Shown: positions 1-7,134 of the stretch, piece by piece
How positions within the stretch are numbered: the first letter of the stretch is position 1
Layout: every line of letters begins with the position of its first letter
NCBI GenBank assembly: GCA_023143305.1
Contig: JAGLHV010000055.1
Coordinates: 1 to 7,498, forward strand
Length of the DNA: 7,498 bases
Reading direction: 5' to 3'
Origin: a bacterium
GTDB lineage: Bacteria > CBDUZB01 > JAGLHV01
Notes under the pieces: generated by a model
What the model saw: only the letters and a program-made list of their open reading frames with translations
Told to the model about the DNA's origin: nothing
Databases searched by the model: none
Translations under genes and position numbers: made by a program

Positions 1-229
1 ATGGGAGGGGCCTATAGCGGATTAGCCAATGAAGCCAGTGCCGGATATTGGAATCCGGCAGGATTAGCATTGATGGATGAGTTTGAAATCAGCAGTATGT
101 ACGCTTCTTTTTTCGAAGGGACAAGTTTAAATTTCATAGCTTCGGCGCATCCTTTAGGCCCGAAGATAGGAACTTTTGCCATAACCGATGTATTACTTTA
201 TTCGGGAGGATTTGAAGAAAGAGATTACT
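1..229 (+). repeat. Direct repeat, upstream copy (partner at 7270-7498)
   Basis: This segment matches 7270-7498 without gaps at 225 of 229 bases. The differences are at positions 12, 42, 102 and 204, each a third codon position, and none changes an amino acid. The repeat certainly extends beyond both window edges. Confidence 0.97.
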
Positions 230-1212
230 TAAACAATTTAATTAGTGATGATGAATCTATAGTGCATAACACCATAATTTGTTCCTATGCCAGGAAGATG
301 GGCAGGGTATGTGCCGGAATAAATTTAAAATTAGTACAGGAAAAAGATATGGGTTATGCCGGCAGCGGATATGGATTTGATTTAGGGGGGATGTATCAAT
401 TTTCTTCGGTATTGAGGGTGGGAATGATGCTGGCGAATATAGTACAGCCGCGGATAATTTTAAGGGAAGAAGAAAATATATATAAAATGAATTTCAAAGG
501 CGGTGTATCGATGGAGCCGTTTAAAGATAAAATAACAATGACAATAGATGCCAACAGATTGGAAGGGGAGGACGTCTATTATTGTGGGGGGATGGAAATA
601 TCCCCGTGGGGGAAGTTAGTAAATTTCAGGGTAGGATTAAATCATTTAAGTGAGATTACTTATGGTTTAGGGGTAAGCAGGGGCCCGGTAGGGATAGATT
701 ACGGATATAGCGGGCATGAGAGTTTAGGTGATTTACACCGTGTAAGTTTTAGTTTGAAATGGTTTAATTTATACAGAGGTAAAGCAGTACCGAAGTTAAA
801 GAAAAAAGGACAGGGTAAGGGAGAATATGTCCTGGAAGGTTTGCATAATGAATTGCAGTTTGAAATAGGAGAATTACGGTTTGAAGCAAGGATGTGGAAT
901 TTAGAAATAACCGATGAACTGGATGGTGAGGTTAGAAATATAAAAGGAGAACATCGACCGCCGAAGATGGTAATCTGGGATATGAAAGATGATGCGGGCC
1001 GGCCGGTAAAAGAAGGGTTATACCATTATAAATTCAGGGTATTATATAAAGACGATAAAGAGTGGGTAGAAAAAGGTAAAGTAAATGTACGCTTTAGTGT
1101 GCCGGTACGAGGGGAAGTAGAGATGGAGATGAGAGGTAGAGAAGGAGAGGTAGAAACAGAAATAGAAAAAGAAATAGAAACAGAAGATAAAACAGAAGAG
1201 GAAGGAAAATAG
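1..1212 (+). CDS. PorV/PorQ-like outer-membrane barrel protein with FlgD-Ig-like domain, 5'-truncated by window edge
   Basis: This is a predicted outer-membrane beta-barrel protein of the PorV/PorQ (UPF0164) type. In type IX secretion, PorV carries substrates from the translocon to the surface attachment machinery; that role is inferred here. The visible part opens with the family's N-terminal signature, MGGAYSGLANEASAG then YWNPAG (residues 16-21), followed by alternating beta strands to about residue 258. A Lys-rich linker (about 261-275) leads to a FlgD-Ig-like domain (about 285-368) with WNLEI at 299, IWDMKDDAGRPV around 325 and GLY at 339. The last 33 residues include 14 Glu. The ATG at position 1 is not the start: the near-identical gene at 7135 has 45 more codons, with a signal peptide, before the same Met. 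By analogy the intact protein would be about 448 residues. The giant surface-protein gene follows after one base, so the two are probably co-transcribed. The family call is firm; the secretion role is not. Confidence 0.85.
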   Translation: MGGAYSGLANEASAGYWNPAGLALMDEFEISSMYASFFEGTSLNFIASAHPLGPKIGTFAITDVLLYSGGFEERDYLNNLISDDESIVHNTIICSYARKMGRVCAGINLKLVQEKDMGYAGSGYGFDLGGMYQFSSVLRVGMMLANIVQPRIILREEENIYKMNFKGGVSMEPFKDKITMTIDANRLEGEDVYYCGGMEISPWGKLVNFRVGLNHLSEITYGLGVSRGPVGIDYGYSGHESLGDLHRVSFSLKWFNLYRGKAVPKLKKKGQGKGEYVLEGLHNELQFEIGELRFEARMWNLEITDELDGEVRNIKGEHRPPKMVIWDMKDDAGRPVKEGLYHYKFRVLYKDDKEWVEKGKVNVRFSVPVRGEVEMEMRGREGEVETEIEKEIETEDKTEEEGK

Positions 1213-1213
1213 A
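1203..1213 (+). promoter_or_regulatory. Ribosome binding site inside the end of the upstream gene
   Basis: An AGGA core (1203-1206) lies seven bases before the ATG at 1214 and overlaps the last codons of the barrel gene, whose TAG ends at 1212. The one-base gap between genes and the embedded site suggest translational coupling of the barrel protein and the giant surface protein. The site also supports 1214 as the start. Confidence 0.65.
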
Positions 1214-4200
1214 ATGTCTGGAAAACTTAGAAAATTATTGATAACAACTATTTTAGTGATAAGTGTTTTGGGTATTTCATCTGCATGGGCGGATTATCAC
1301 CATTTAAAAATAGAATACTGGGATGTAACAACAACTTCCTGGCTGGAAAGCCCTACTGATCCTCCTACTGTAGACTTTACTCAGAGTATAGCGTTTGATA
1401 TTAAAATTACTGCTCGACATGAAGACGATTCTATTGTGGCTGCCGGCCAGGGTTCTAATACTACCGTGGTTATTGAATGTAGTGACAATAATACCTCGCC
1501 TTCTTTTAGTCCACCCCGGGAAGAAAGCCTTATTAATGGAGAGAAGATTATTACGGTGACTTTAAATACGATAGAATCTGCTCAATCATCTACTACCCAT
1601 TATTTTGACGCGCGAGATAAAAATATGGGTGGCATCGGACACGGTAGACTTTATGTAAAGATGTATCGTTTTGTCGATCATTTTGAACTTACCGTACCTG
1701 CCGGGAATCAGCAGGCAGGGGTTGCTTTTAATCTTACCGTTACTGCTAAAGATTTAAAAAATGTAACGGCAATAACTTTCTCTGACGATGTTGATTTAAG
1801 TGCTCAGGTAGGAGAGATAAGTCCTTTAGTAATTAACAAAGTTGCTTTTGTCAATGGTATTGCTAATGTAATGGTGACTTTATACGGTGCTGATTCCATT
1901 ACCGGCTATAATGTAATTTATGCCACTAATACAGTTACTTATCCCGGTCAATTACAGGCTCCGTACGGGCAAAGTGATGAGATTGCGGTTGACCCGAATG
2001 TTTTTAATAAGATTTTACTTCTTTTTCCGGGTGAAACAATATATCCCGGAACAATTGCAGGGACAGGGAAACAGGGAATTCCTACTGCGCAAACTGCAGG
2101 AAATCCGTTTTTAAATGTTAAGGTATGTGCCGTAGATCAATATTGGAATCCGGTAAATAGCGGTTTTCCTAATATTTCTTTTACTTCTTCTGATGTGCAG
2201 GCGGTTTTACCCGCAGTGATGTTAATGACTGATAACCCGGAAGTTTTTAATAGTATCACCCTTAAAACCAGGGGTAATCAATGGGTACGGGTTCAGGAAC
2301 TTACTAATCTTACGGTTAGCCAATCAAATATTACTATTAATGCGGCGGAGATAGACCATTATATTTTTAATCCTATCGGTTCTCCCCAGGTAACTACCAC
2401 AGCTTTTAATATAACTATTACTGCTTATGATGCTTATGATAATCAACTTACCGGTTATAATCAAAACGGAGTCACTTTATCTGCCAGTACCGGTCCGGGA
2501 ACAATTACAGTTACCGGCGTTAATTTTGCGGCCGGGATAGCCAATGCCAATGTCAATGTAACCAAATCAGATGTTGGAGTTAACCTTACTGTGGATGATG
2601 AAGCCGGCCATTCTTCCGATAGTAATGCCTTTAATATTAATTATGGAGTTTTTTCCCGGTTATTAGTTCTTTTGCGTGATGAATGGGGAGATGGAGAATA
2701 TCAAACCCCGGGTATTGGTACAGGTAGAAGTGGTAATGTTCCGGATACTTTTGTGGCGGGAGTAAGTACTGTAACCGTGAAGATTATTGCTACCGACACT
2801 TATTGGAATACCATTGATGACGGTTCGGCAGCAGGGACACCGATTAATATTACCTGCCCTACCGGGTATATAAATTCTATAGACAACGGAGCTGTTCTTC
2901 CGGGAGGTGGAAAAGCGGATTATAGAGTAATATTTTTTACTACCTCTGATGATTTTTATCCTTACGCTCATGAATTGCAGAATTTGACAGTTACCGGAGG
3001 TGGAAGAACCGGAACCGGCAGCGATGTCGCTATTCATGCCGGGGACTATGAAAAATTGGTTCTGGTGGCGCCGAATGAAAACTTAGATCCCGGTAGTGAC
3101 CCTTTATTAAACGGCAAACAGGGTATTATTTCCGACCAGGAATCGCATTTACAATTTCCGGTGACTATAGTAGGTACTGATAAATACTGGAATCCCATAG
3201 AAACAACACCCTATCCTACGGTGTTATTTACTTCCGGGGATGTATTAGCTGCATTACCTGCCGGCGGCCAACTTTTAGGAAGTGCGGTTCAGAATTTTTC
3301 CGTAAAATTGGGAACGCTGGGTAATCAATGGCTAAAAGTCGAGGATATATTTGATGCGGCCAAAAATGATACGGTAACTATTGCGGTTAACCACGGGGCT
3401 TTAAATTCCTTTGAGTTTTCTTTTATTGCTAGTCCTCAAACGGTAAATACAGCCTTTTTAGTAACTATAACGGCTAAAGATTTTAACGGTAATATCATAA
3501 CTAATTGTAATGATACAATTGATTTTTCGGCTAATACCGGTGAAGGTACCTTTAATCCGCTGGCCATTACCTTTGTTGCCGGTGTAGCGGCAAATGTACC
3601 GGTTACTATTTTTCGGGCGATGGAGGAAGTAATTCTTTCCTGTAATAATGGTTTGGGCCAGGTAGGAAATAGTAGTCCTTTTGATGTGCTTAATTTACCC
3701 TATACTAAGGTATTAATTCTTTTAGATGGGGAAGAACATACTCCCGGAGTTTTCCCGGGAAAGAAAAATTCCGCTACCCCGCCTCAGGCAGGGGATACTG
3801 TGGATGTTACCGTATATGCAGTAGATGATAGTTGGAATTTAGTAGATACTGCTACTCCCACGATAGAGATATTTACCAGTGACTATTCAGTGATTCCTTC
3901 CAGTAGTCAGGTATTAGTAGATGGAGAAGGAGCTTTCCAGATAATTTATCGGACTGCCGGTATACAAACAACCACTGCTTATGATAAAGCTATACCGCTT
4001 AGAAGAGATAGCAGTTCTATTTTTATTAATCCGGCGGCGTATGTTGGTTTGCAAATAATAGCTCCCGGTGAAGCAGCAGATCCGGGTTCTACCACAGGGA
4101 AAACAGTTGCTCTACCAATCAATCAAAATGCTAATCAACCCTTTACCGTAAAGGTTATGGGGGTAGATCAATATTGGAATAGGGTAACCGACTTAAACGG

Positions 4201-6907
4201 AAAACAAATTCGTTTGACAGCCAGCGATGCTTCCCTGGATACTATTGCTCCTTACACAAATCCTACTAATCAGAATTCTCCCTTTGTGGAAGGAGAAATG
4301 GATTTTGAAATTCATTTAAACTCTGCGGGAGTAGTTACTTTAAATGCTTCTGATTTTACCGATATGACTAAAATAGTGGGAACAGTGGGTATTAATATAT
4401 TAGCCGGATACGAATATGAAATTGTAATAACTTCTCCCCTGCCCATTATAGCCGGTCCCCCTTCTATTTTTGCTATGACAGTAAGGCTGTTAGACGGAGG
4501 AGGAGTTCCGGTAGCGGGAGCTAACAACGGAATTATTTTAACCCCTTATTTAGCTGATTATACTTCGGTTAGCGGCGATTTGGGAGTTACCACAGCAGCA
4601 TTAAATAATGGAATAGTTTCTATTTCCGAACAGAGTTATAATTTAGCCGAAACTATTCGTATTAAAGTGACTGATGATTACGGTAGAGAAAAATTTAGTG
4701 ATCCGATTGTGGTAAAAGCGTTAGGCCTTTATTATGATATTACTGTCCCGGATGAAGTTACGGTTGGTCCTCCGGAACAATTCTCTATGGTTGTTCAATT
4801 GAAAGATAGTTCTACCGGGCAGATAGTTACTACTTGTGACCGGCAGGTAAACATTGAAATTCGTTCAGCTGATACCGGGGCAATAGGTACGGGAAGTTTG
4901 GGAGTAGCCAATGATTACCTTAGTGCGGGGATGGTAAATGTTACTCAGAGTTATACTAAGGCGGAAAATGTTTATTTTATCATTTCCGACACTCATACTT
5001 TAAGCGGAAGCAGTAAAATTTTTCGTGTTAAAGCGGACGGATATAAAAAACTGCAAATAATTGCTCCCGGAGAAATTGCTAATCCCGGTAACAGCAGTGC
5101 TACAGGGAAGTTAGCCCTTCCTGATACCCAGCAGGCGGGTTTGTCCTTTACAGTTAGTGTGAGGGCAGTAGACCAATACTGGAATTTAGCAGAAGATTTT
5201 AACGGAGACCATATCCGATTATCTTCCGGTGATGGTTCATTAGATGATAATAATCCTTCTAACCAGGGAGATCTTTTTGTAAACGGAAGAGTGTTTTTTG
5301 TAGTAAAACTTAATAATTTCGGTAATATAGGGATTACTTGTTATGACCAGGATAATCCCTCTAAACCAGTGCAAACAGTCACTATTCCGGTTTCTTATGC
5401 TACTTATCGATTTAGTATTATACCGGTTAATGCTCCTGCCGGACCACCGGATAAATTTACTATAAAAGTTGATTTAATCGATGGTATGACTATGGCTCCT
5501 TTGATTGCTAACCATACCTTTACCATGGAAGCAGTTACTGCCGGTTATTTGCCGACAACAGGTATATTAGGAGTCACGGAAGCGGTATTGGATAACGGTA
5601 GTGTACAAATAGATGATCAAAGTTATAATCTGGTAGAAGATATTTGTATTAAAATAACAGATGAATTCGGCCGGGTTGCTTATAGTAATGTGATTAGTGT
5701 GATTGCTTCTTCTAAAAAATATGAGATTTTTGTGCCGGTGCAGGCAATGGTAGGGCCGCCGGATACTTTTGAGATGGTGATTGAGTTACGTGATACTCAA
5801 ACAGGTAATTTAATTACAACTCAGGACCATAATTTAAATATAGATGTTTATTCTTCCGTAAACGGACTATTAGCTACCGGAAATTTAGGAACAACTACTG
5901 CTTTGTTACAGGAAGGGAGAGTGACTATAGCTCAGAGTTACGATAATATAGAAAATATTTTCTTTAGAATATGGGATCCGGCAAGCCTGGTAGTGGATAC
6001 TTTTTCCACGGATGTTATGATTACTGCCGGATTAGGGACAGTACTTTCCCTTAATGTATTATCCTTAACCATTGAGCCGCAGGAAACCGTTCCTATTATT
6101 GCTACACTGGAAGATCAACACGGAAATAAGATACTAAATGCTCAGGTAGATTTTAGAATTATGAGCGGACAAGCTAGTTTAAACGCTGATTTTGATCTTA
6201 CCAATAATCTGGGTGAAGCAACGGTTAATGTAACTTGTAATAAAACTGCTAAAGACGGATATATTGTTATTCTGGTATTTACCGATCAGGTTTCCGAAGA
6301 AGTTACTATTCAAATACACGGGGTTCCCTTGACAACAATGAGCTTTTTGGGTGTCTCCAGTGAATTAACCCAGACTATCCATTTAAAACCCGATACCCCG
6401 ATTGTCTTATCAGCTGTTTCCCGGATTGGAATAGATAAAATTTATTATAGGATTGACGGAGGGCTCTGGCAGGAATATACAGGAGAGTTTTTTATTTCCC
6501 AGATAGGTATGCATACACTTGAATATTATGCCGTTGACCAAAACGGCCATCAGGAAACAATGCAGGTAAGTAAGACTATTTATATTAGTATGCAATTTAT
6601 GGAGATTAATAAAGCCATTAATTATCCCAATCCTTTCCGGGCAGGAAAAGAACCTACATTTATTGAGTATAATCTTACTCAATCTTCTAATGTAAAAATT
6701 AGTATCTATGACCTGTTAGGGCAGATTGTTTGGGAGAAGAAATTTTATGCCGGAGAAAACGGAGGACAGTCAGGTGAAACTAACCGGGTAGAATGGTGGG
6801 GAAGAAATAATTTAGCGGAAGTAGTAAGTAACGGCGGATATATTTGCCGTATTTGGATAGAAGCAGAAAGAAAACAAATTATTCGCAAGATTGCGGTAGT
6901 GAAATAG
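1214..6907 (+). CDS. Giant secreted Ig-repeat surface protein with C-terminal FlgD-Ig/type IX sorting-like domain
   Basis: This 1,897-residue protein is probably exported and cell-surface attached or released; its ligand is unknown. A signal peptide spans residues 1-26 (basic start, hydrophobic core, likely cut after SSAWA). Approximate order after a unique N-terminal region (27-154): B module 155-265; A 266-380; B 381-481; A 482-613; A 614-730; B 731-831; A 832-944; A 945-1066; C 1067-1172; C 1173-1278; A 1279-1396; C 1397-1501; C 1502-1610. A modules carry (PGE)...PG then a VDxYWN-type motif, at 308, 528, 656, 871, 985 and 1320. C modules carry GPP..F, then QSY. Next come an invasin/Big_1-like Ig domain (about 1611-1704), an OmpL47-like segment with YYRIDGG at 1744 (about 1705-1795), and a final domain (1797-1897) with NYPNPF at 1803 and ending RKIAVVK, like type IX sorting domains. 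No enzymatic motif is visible. The ATG at 1214 is supported by a Shine-Dalgarno sequence and the signal peptide. Confidence 0.9.
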   Translation: MSGKLRKLLITTILVISVLGISSAWADYHHLKIEYWDVTTTSWLESPTDPPTVDFTQSIAFDIKITARHEDDSIVAAGQGSNTTVVIECSDNNTSPSFSPPREESLINGEKIITVTLNTIESAQSSTTHYFDARDKNMGGIGHGRLYVKMYRFVDHFELTVPAGNQQAGVAFNLTVTAKDLKNVTAITFSDDVDLSAQVGEISPLVINKVAFVNGIANVMVTLYGADSITGYNVIYATNTVTYPGQLQAPYGQSDEIAVDPNVFNKILLLFPGETIYPGTIAGTGKQGIPTAQTAGNPFLNVKVCAVDQYWNPVNSGFPNISFTSSDVQAVLPAVMLMTDNPEVFNSITLKTRGNQWVRVQELTNLTVSQSNITINAAEIDHYIFNPIGSPQVTTTAFNITITAYDAYDNQLTGYNQNGVTLSASTGPGTITVTGVNFAAGIANANVNVTKSDVGVNLTVDDEAGHSSDSNAFNINYGVFSRLLVLLRDEWGDGEYQTPGIGTGRSGNVPDTFVAGVSTVTVKIIATDTYWNTIDDGSAAGTPINITCPTGYINSIDNGAVLPGGGKADYRVIFFTTSDDFYPYAHELQNLTVTGGGRTGTGSDVAIHAGDYEKLVLVAPNENLDPGSDPLLNGKQGIISDQESHLQFPVTIVGTDKYWNPIETTPYPTVLFTSGDVLAALPAGGQLLGSAVQNFSVKLGTLGNQWLKVEDIFDAAKNDTVTIAVNHGALNSFEFSFIASPQTVNTAFLVTITAKDFNGNIITNCNDTIDFSANTGEGTFNPLAITFVAGVAANVPVTIFRAMEEVILSCNNGLGQVGNSSPFDVLNLPYTKVLILLDGEEHTPGVFPGKKNSATPPQAGDTVDVTVYAVDDSWNLVDTATPTIEIFTSDYSVIPSSSQVLVDGEGAFQIIYRTAGIQTTTAYDKAIPLRRDSSSIFINPAAYVGLQIIAPGEAADPGSTTGKTVALPINQNANQPFTVKVMGVDQYWNRVTDLNGKQIRLTASDASLDTIAPYTNPTNQNSPFVEGEMDFEIHLNSAGVVTLNASDFTDMTKIVGTVGINILAGYEYEIVITSPLPIIAGPPSIFAMTVRLLDGGGVPVAGANNGIILTPYLADYTSVSGDLGVTTAALNNGIVSISEQSYNLAETIRIKVTDDYGREKFSDPIVVKALGLYYDITVPDEVTVGPPEQFSMVVQLKDSSTGQIVTTCDRQVNIEIRSADTGAIGTGSLGVANDYLSAGMVNVTQSYTKAENVYFIISDTHTLSGSSKIFRVKADGYKKLQIIAPGEIANPGNSSATGKLALPDTQQAGLSFTVSVRAVDQYWNLAEDFNGDHIRLSSGDGSLDDNNPSNQGDLFVNGRVFFVVKLNNFGNIGITCYDQDNPSKPVQTVTIPVSYATYRFSIIPVNAPAGPPDKFTIKVDLIDGMTMAPLIANHTFTMEAVTAGYLPTTGILGVTEAVLDNGSVQIDDQSYNLVEDICIKITDEFGRVAYSNVISVIASSKKYEIFVPVQAMVGPPDTFEMVIELRDTQTGNLITTQDHNLNIDVYSSVNGLLATGNLGTTTALLQEGRVTIAQSYDNIENIFFRIWDPASLVVDTFSTDVMITAGLGTVLSLNVLSLTIEPQETVPIIATLEDQHGNKILNAQVDFRIMSGQASLNADFDLTNNLGEATVNVTCNKTAKDGYIVILVFTDQVSEEVTIQIHGVPLTTMSFLGVSSELTQTIHLKPDTPIVLSAVSRIGIDKIYYRIDGGLWQEYTGEFFISQIGMHTLEYYAVDQNGHQETMQVSKTIYISMQFMEINKAINYPNPFRAGKEPTFIEYNLTQSSNVKISIYDLLGQIVWEKKFYAGENGGQSGETNRVEWWGRNNLAEVVSNGGYICRIWIEAERKQIIRKIAVVK
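2009..4045 (+). repeat. Two diverged copies of an A-B-A three-module block within the giant protein
   Basis: At protein level, residues 266-613 and 614-944 have the same module order. Equivalent points are offset by a nearly constant 348-350 residues (266/614, 381/731, 482/832). The first A modules of each block share more with each other than with other A modules: both have FTSxDV, a following LPA, and GNQW near the end. The B modules share a SPQ..TTAF-like opening and TITA. Copies are clearly diverged at DNA level, so the duplication is old. Confidence 0.7.
4046..6043 (+). repeat. Two diverged copies of an A-C-C three-module block within the giant protein
   Basis: Residues 945-1278 and 1279-1610 have the same order, A then two C modules, offset by 329-334 residues. 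Both A modules begin LQIIAPGE and contain VDQYWN. The first C of each block shares a LGVT...QSYNL pattern followed by a TD(D/E)(Y/F)GR motif. The second C of each shares VGPP, then a (D/E)LRD or QLKD stretch, TTxD and QSY. Positional partners resemble each other more than neighbours do, which indicates duplication of a three-domain unit rather than of single domains. Confidence 0.75.
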
Positions 6908-6915
6908 TCAGTAGG

Positions 6916-6933
6916 GCAAGGCTTTAGCCTTGC
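6916..6933 (+). repeat. Perfect 8-bp-arm palindrome just after the giant gene
   Basis: GCAAGGCT and AGCCTTGC form a perfect inverted repeat around TT. As RNA it would make a 7-bp GC-rich stem with a UUUA loop, starting eight bases after the stop codon at 6905-6907. No U tract follows (the next bases are ATGAAAAGG), so it is not a standard intrinsic terminator. It could protect the mRNA 3' end, or be a dispersed REP-like palindrome; only one copy is present in this window. Confidence 0.6.
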
Positions 6934-6960
6934 ATGAAAAGGAGATGCGTTAAGTAAATT

Positions 6961-6990
6961 TTGACAAACGACGGTTAAATTTGTTATATT
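6961..6990 (+). promoter_or_regulatory. Sigma-70-like promoter for the downstream barrel gene
   Basis: A perfect TTGACA (6961-6966) is followed after 18 bases by TATATT (6985-6990), or after 17 bases by TTATAT. Transcription would start near 6996-7000, giving a leader of about 135 bases before the ATG at 7135. A promoter here suggests that each barrel-plus-surface-protein unit is transcribed separately. The call rests on consensus match in an AT-rich region. Confidence 0.6.
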
Positions 6991-7055
6991 AATCAGATAA
7001 AATAAAATAGAAAATGGTGTTGAATATTTTTTTTTGTTTTAACTTTTAAGATGTG

Positions 7056-7068
7056 ATGTAATTTACAT
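7056..7068. promoter_or_regulatory. Short dyad in the leader, possible operator or RNA hairpin
   Basis: ATGTAA and TTACAT form a perfect 6-bp inverted repeat around one T, about 60 bases downstream of the predicted transcription start. It could be a regulator binding site, but the surrounding DNA is very AT-rich and such dyads occur by chance. No known riboswitch was recognised in the leader. Confidence 0.2.
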
Positions 7069-7120
7069 TAGTAAAAGTAAAAATTTAACATTTATTTTAA
7101 TTTAAAAAAATCAATAATAA

Positions 7121-7127
7121 AAGGAAG
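7121..7127 (+). promoter_or_regulatory. Ribosome binding site for the second barrel gene
   Basis: AAGGAAG lies seven bases before the ATG at 7135. It fixes that start, and by homology shows that the first barrel gene must begin 45 codons upstream of the window edge. Confidence 0.75.
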
Positions 7128-7134
7128 AGAAGAA

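Noticed and set aside
1..3. ATG at the window start as the true start of the first barrel gene
   Set aside because: The paralogue at 7135 shows 45 further in-frame codons with a signal peptide and the GARALAM motif immediately before this Met, so it is internal.
1920..2114. Small + strand open frame of 64 codons
   Set aside because: It lies wholly inside the giant gene in another frame, has a composition unlike a real protein, and has no supported ribosome binding site.
2663..3037. 124-codon open frame on the - strand
   Set aside because: It is antisense to Ig modules that are conserved between copies in the + frame; its low-complexity Ser/Arg/Ile content is typical of a shadow frame.
4312..4527. 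71-codon open frame on the - strand
   Set aside because: Antisense shadow of the A-to-C module junction; nothing recognisable in the translation.
6410..6682. 90-codon open frame on the - strand
   Set aside because: Antisense to the OmpL47-like segment and terminal domain, which are strongly supported on the + strand.
6916..6933. Intrinsic terminator of the giant gene
   Set aside because: The stem is good but no U-rich tract follows, so only a palindrome is reported.
6934..6957. Seven-codon open frame (MKRRCVK) as a leader peptide
   Set aside because: It lies upstream of the predicted promoter and has no properly placed ribosome binding site; an open frame this short is expected by chance.
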